Origin: Candidatus Zambryskiibacteriota bacterium
GTDB taxonomy: Bacteria > Patescibacteriota > Minisyncoccia > Phycocordibacterales > Zambryskibacteraceae
Length of the DNA stretch: 38,595 bases
Direction: 5' to 3'
NCBI GenBank assembly: GCA_016180955.1
Contig: JACPAD010000001.1
Coordinates: forward strand, 139,516 to 178,110
Part shown: one piece after another, positions 37,143 to 38,595 of the stretch
Layout of the letters: every line of letters begins with the position of its first letter
Position numbering within the stretch: position 1 is the stretch's first letter
The notes under the pieces: generated by a model
Databases searched by the model: none
What the model was told of the DNA's origin: nothing
What the model saw: the letters and a program-made list of their open reading frames with translations, nothing else
Made by a program: the position numbers and the translations under genes

Positions 37143-37172
37143 TTGCCCTGCGAAGCCTTGGCGAAGGAGGGC
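37143..37172. repeat. gaa-loop palindromic element at the 5' end of tRNA-Glu
   Basis: GCCCT-g-C-gaa-GCC-tt-GGC-gaa-G-g-AGGGC (37145-37172), with the same stem and loop plan as in rnhB and the DAO leader but with exchanged pairs. Its right arm uses the first three bases of tRNA-Glu (37170-37172). Confidence 0.6.
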
Positions 37173-37241
37173 CCCATCGTCTATCGGTCAGGACATCGCC
37201 TTTTCAAGGCGAGAAGCGGAGTTCGACTCTCCGTGGGGTCA
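37170..37241 (+). tRNA. tRNA-Glu (anticodon TTC)
   Basis: A 72-base cloverleaf: acceptor GGCCCCA/TGGGGTC, D arm GTCTATCGGTCAGGAC, anticodon stem CGCCT/AGGCG with loop TTTTCAA, T arm CGGAGTTCGACTCTCCG, discriminator A, no encoded CCA. The recombinase gene ends only four bases beyond its 3' end. Confidence 0.95.
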
Positions 37242-37244
37242 CAT

Positions 37245-38595
37245 TCAGAAACTTGGTCGGAAGTGAGCGCAAAATCTGGGCGCGCCGAAGGCGCGCTGTA
37301 TGGCGAGGGAATGAAATCCGTCTTGCGGGCGCGGGCGAAGAAAATCTCTAATCTCATGGAGATTTTCACTGGTCGCCAGAAACCCCGCGCGTTTTGAATC
37401 CAAAATCCACTTCCGCAGGGGTTCGACCCAATTCTTTCTCTCGGCTCTCGCAGATGAAGATTTCGCTTGAAGCGAGCTCTTTTGACGCATGAGCGCGTCC
37501 TTTTTCGTCAGATATATTTCGCGCTCAATATCGTGGTTTAGGTATAAATCAACGAGTGCGTAAAGTTTCGCTTCAAGCGTTTTCAGATCTCCCTTCATCT
37601 GCCCGAGACGATTTCCCGAAGCGTGGATTTCGTCATGCTCAAAAACTTCAATTTTTTTGAGCATATAATCTGCCCACGCTTCGGGAAGCGACACTGATTG
37701 AAGCTGTTCCTTAACTTGGAGAGCGAGCACATCTTCTTGCAAATATCCTTGACCACATTTTCCTTTCTTTTTCGTACAGCGATAATAGCGATACCGACCG
37801 CCCATTTTTCCAGTACACCATTGAGCAGTTATCATCGAGCCACATTCCCCACAACGAAAAAGCCCGGTGAAAGGAAAATTGTGAGATATTTTGCTATGCC
37901 TCGGATGCGCTCGCACGGAAAGTTGTTTTTGCACAGCTTCAAACAGTGTCGGAGAAAGAATTGGCGCAAAGCTTCCGGGAAAATATTCTTCGCGATGTTT
38001 GGTAAATCCCAAGTACGCACGATTCGTTAAAATTCTTTTCACGGAAGCTTTGCCAAGTGGCATTCCGGACTTTTGAGCAACACCGTGGTCAGCCAAAAAT
38101 TGCGCAAGCGTTATGAGGGTATGTGTTCCTTTTACATATTCACCAAACGCGCGCGCAATGATTTTAGATTTCACCGGATCAGGTTCAATATTGCGCGTGG
38201 TTGGATTGTTCACATACCCGAATGGAGCGCGAGTCAGCCACTCTCCTCGTCGCAATTTTTGGCGCATACCTCTCTCAACATTTTGCTTCAAATTGTCAGA
38301 ATAATACTTGCTCTGTCCGAACGCCACTTGAAGCATAAAAAGCCCCTGCGGTGTCGGTTCAAACCAAAATGTCGGAAATCGCAAAGAGACAATTTTAGAA
38401 GTGTCTACGGCGTAAATGATGCGTCCTCCATCAATACTATTTCTCGCTAGTCGGTCAGGATGCCACGCGAGAATGCCTACACCATCCATTTTCTCTATAC
38501 GCATCATCATTTCGCCGAACACTTCTCGTCCCGGACTCTTTGCGCTTTTCGACTCTTGAAATTCCTCAAGAATTTCAAGATTTTCTCTGCTCGCA
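37245..38595 (-). CDS. Large serine recombinase (N-terminus cut by window edge)
   Basis: At least 450 codons, open to the right edge. The resolvase part is visible from its second half (ENLEILEEFQESKSAK, EKMDGVGILAWHPDRLARNS), so the catalytic serine lies outside the window. Then come the recombinase domain (RGEWLTRAPFGYVNNP to LSVRAHPRHSKI), a zinc ribbon (CGECGSM, then YYRCTKKKGKCGQ) and a coiled coil (about 295-390). The end (FGAPRFCAHFRPSF) is read from sequence next to tRNA-Glu and includes a gaa-triloop palindrome. Such enzymes integrate and excise phages and integrative elements; its position at a tRNA 3' end suggests an insertion there. Confidence 0.9.
   Translation of the reverse strand, partial: ASRENLEILEEFQESKSAKSPGREVFGEMMMRIEKMDGVGILAWHPDRLARNSIDGGRIIYAVDTSKIVSLRFPTFWFEPTPQGLFMLQVAFGQSKYYSDNLKQNVERGMRQKLRRGEWLTRAPFGYVNNPTTRNIEPDPVKSKIIARAFGEYVKGTHTLITLAQFLADHGVAQKSGMPLGKASVKRILTNRAYLGFTKHREEYFPGSFAPILSPTLFEAVQKQLSVRAHPRHSKISHNFPFTGLFRCGECGSMITAQWCTGKMGGRYRYYRCTKKKGKCGQGYLQEDVLALQVKEQLQSVSLPEAWADYMLKKIEVFEHDEIHASGNRLGQMKGDLKTLEAKLYALVDLYLNHDIEREIYLTKKDALMRQKSSLQAKSSSARAERKNWVEPLRKWILDSKRAGFLATSENLHEIRDFLRPRPQDGFHSLAIQRAFGAPRFCAHFRPSF
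37280..37296. repeat. Coding palindrome with gaa triloop in the recombinase C-terminus
   Basis: GCGCGCC-gaa-GGCGCGC, a perfect 7-bp stem with a gaa loop, encoding QRAFGAP near the end of the recombinase. Same design as 34481-34507 and 7720-7738. Confidence 0.5.

Noticed and set aside
37118-37397. Small plus-strand ORFs around tRNA-Glu
   Set aside because: They read through the tRNA and the palindromic element; peptides such as RSLGEGG arise from the repeat.
1-38595. CRISPR array
   Set aside because: No evenly spaced direct repeats with unique spacers were seen; the repeats found are single palindromes.

Overview
The window reads as chromosome of a Candidate Phyla Radiation (Patescibacteria) bacterium, most likely of the Parcubacteria/Paceibacteria group. 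The reasons are reduced housekeeping proteins (ThrRS without TGS and editing domains, short ProRS without the INS editing domain, an RseP-like protease without PDZ, a very short MreD), tightly overlapping core genes, many genes with no Shine-Dalgarno (SD) sequence, a row of small pilin-like proteins with the LLVFFWG motif, and a HisRS-like paralogue next to lepB. TGA is used as a stop. The lineage is inferred from gene content, not computed.

Layout. 1-1643 (minus): nusB (cut by the left edge), rpmF, a Nudix hydrolase, rnhB. 1658-4726 (plus): dnaE, divergent from rnhB. 4838-5083: a small DUF397 protein. 5226-6455: thrS. 6495-8315 (minus): greA-lysS. 8346-13315 (minus): proS-mreB-mreC-mreD-mrdA, a cell-shape cluster with overlapping genes. 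13446-16444 (minus): FKBP isomerase, holB-like, frr, rseP, then an unknown membrane protein. 16469-18536: a LOG-family gene converging on a FAD oxidoreductase. 18732-20816 (plus): an SPFH protein and an unknown membrane protein. 20819-24272 (minus): an orphan solute-binding protein followed by six pilin-like genes. 24287-27525 (minus): an MBL-fold protein, a small membrane protein, gyrA. 27810-30479 (plus): a GC-rich LysM protein and rpsA. Then pth (minus), lepB and a HisRS-like gene, and rpsU-ybeY-ftsA-ftsZ-trxB (plus). The right end has tRNA-Val, tRNA-Ser, tRNA-Glu and a large serine recombinase pointing at tRNA-Glu and cut by the right edge.

Two expression styles coexist. Several core genes appear leaderless: a -10 box lies exactly six bases before the ATG (rnhB, dnaE, frr, the LOG gene, proS, the solute-binding protein). 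Six accessory genes are self-contained single-gene units with a sigma-70-type promoter, a clear SD and a GC-rich intrinsic terminator: Nudix, DUF397, the 13446-14081 membrane protein, SPFH, the 20046-20816 membrane protein, and LysM. Two of the promoters in the window, before SPFH and before rpsA, share the same 34-bp inverted repeat at identical spacing.

The most unusual feature is a set of short palindromic elements scattered through genes and spacers. One family has paired stems and symmetric gaa/gaa internal loops (rnhB, MBL gene, DAO leader, tRNA-Glu flank, degenerate in the rpsA leader). One 25-bp sequence is shared by dnaE and rseP and lies in frame in both. Short palindromes with a gaa/ttc triloop occur in lysS, ftsA and the recombinase. 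They resemble in-frame palindromic element insertions and would repay a genome-wide search.
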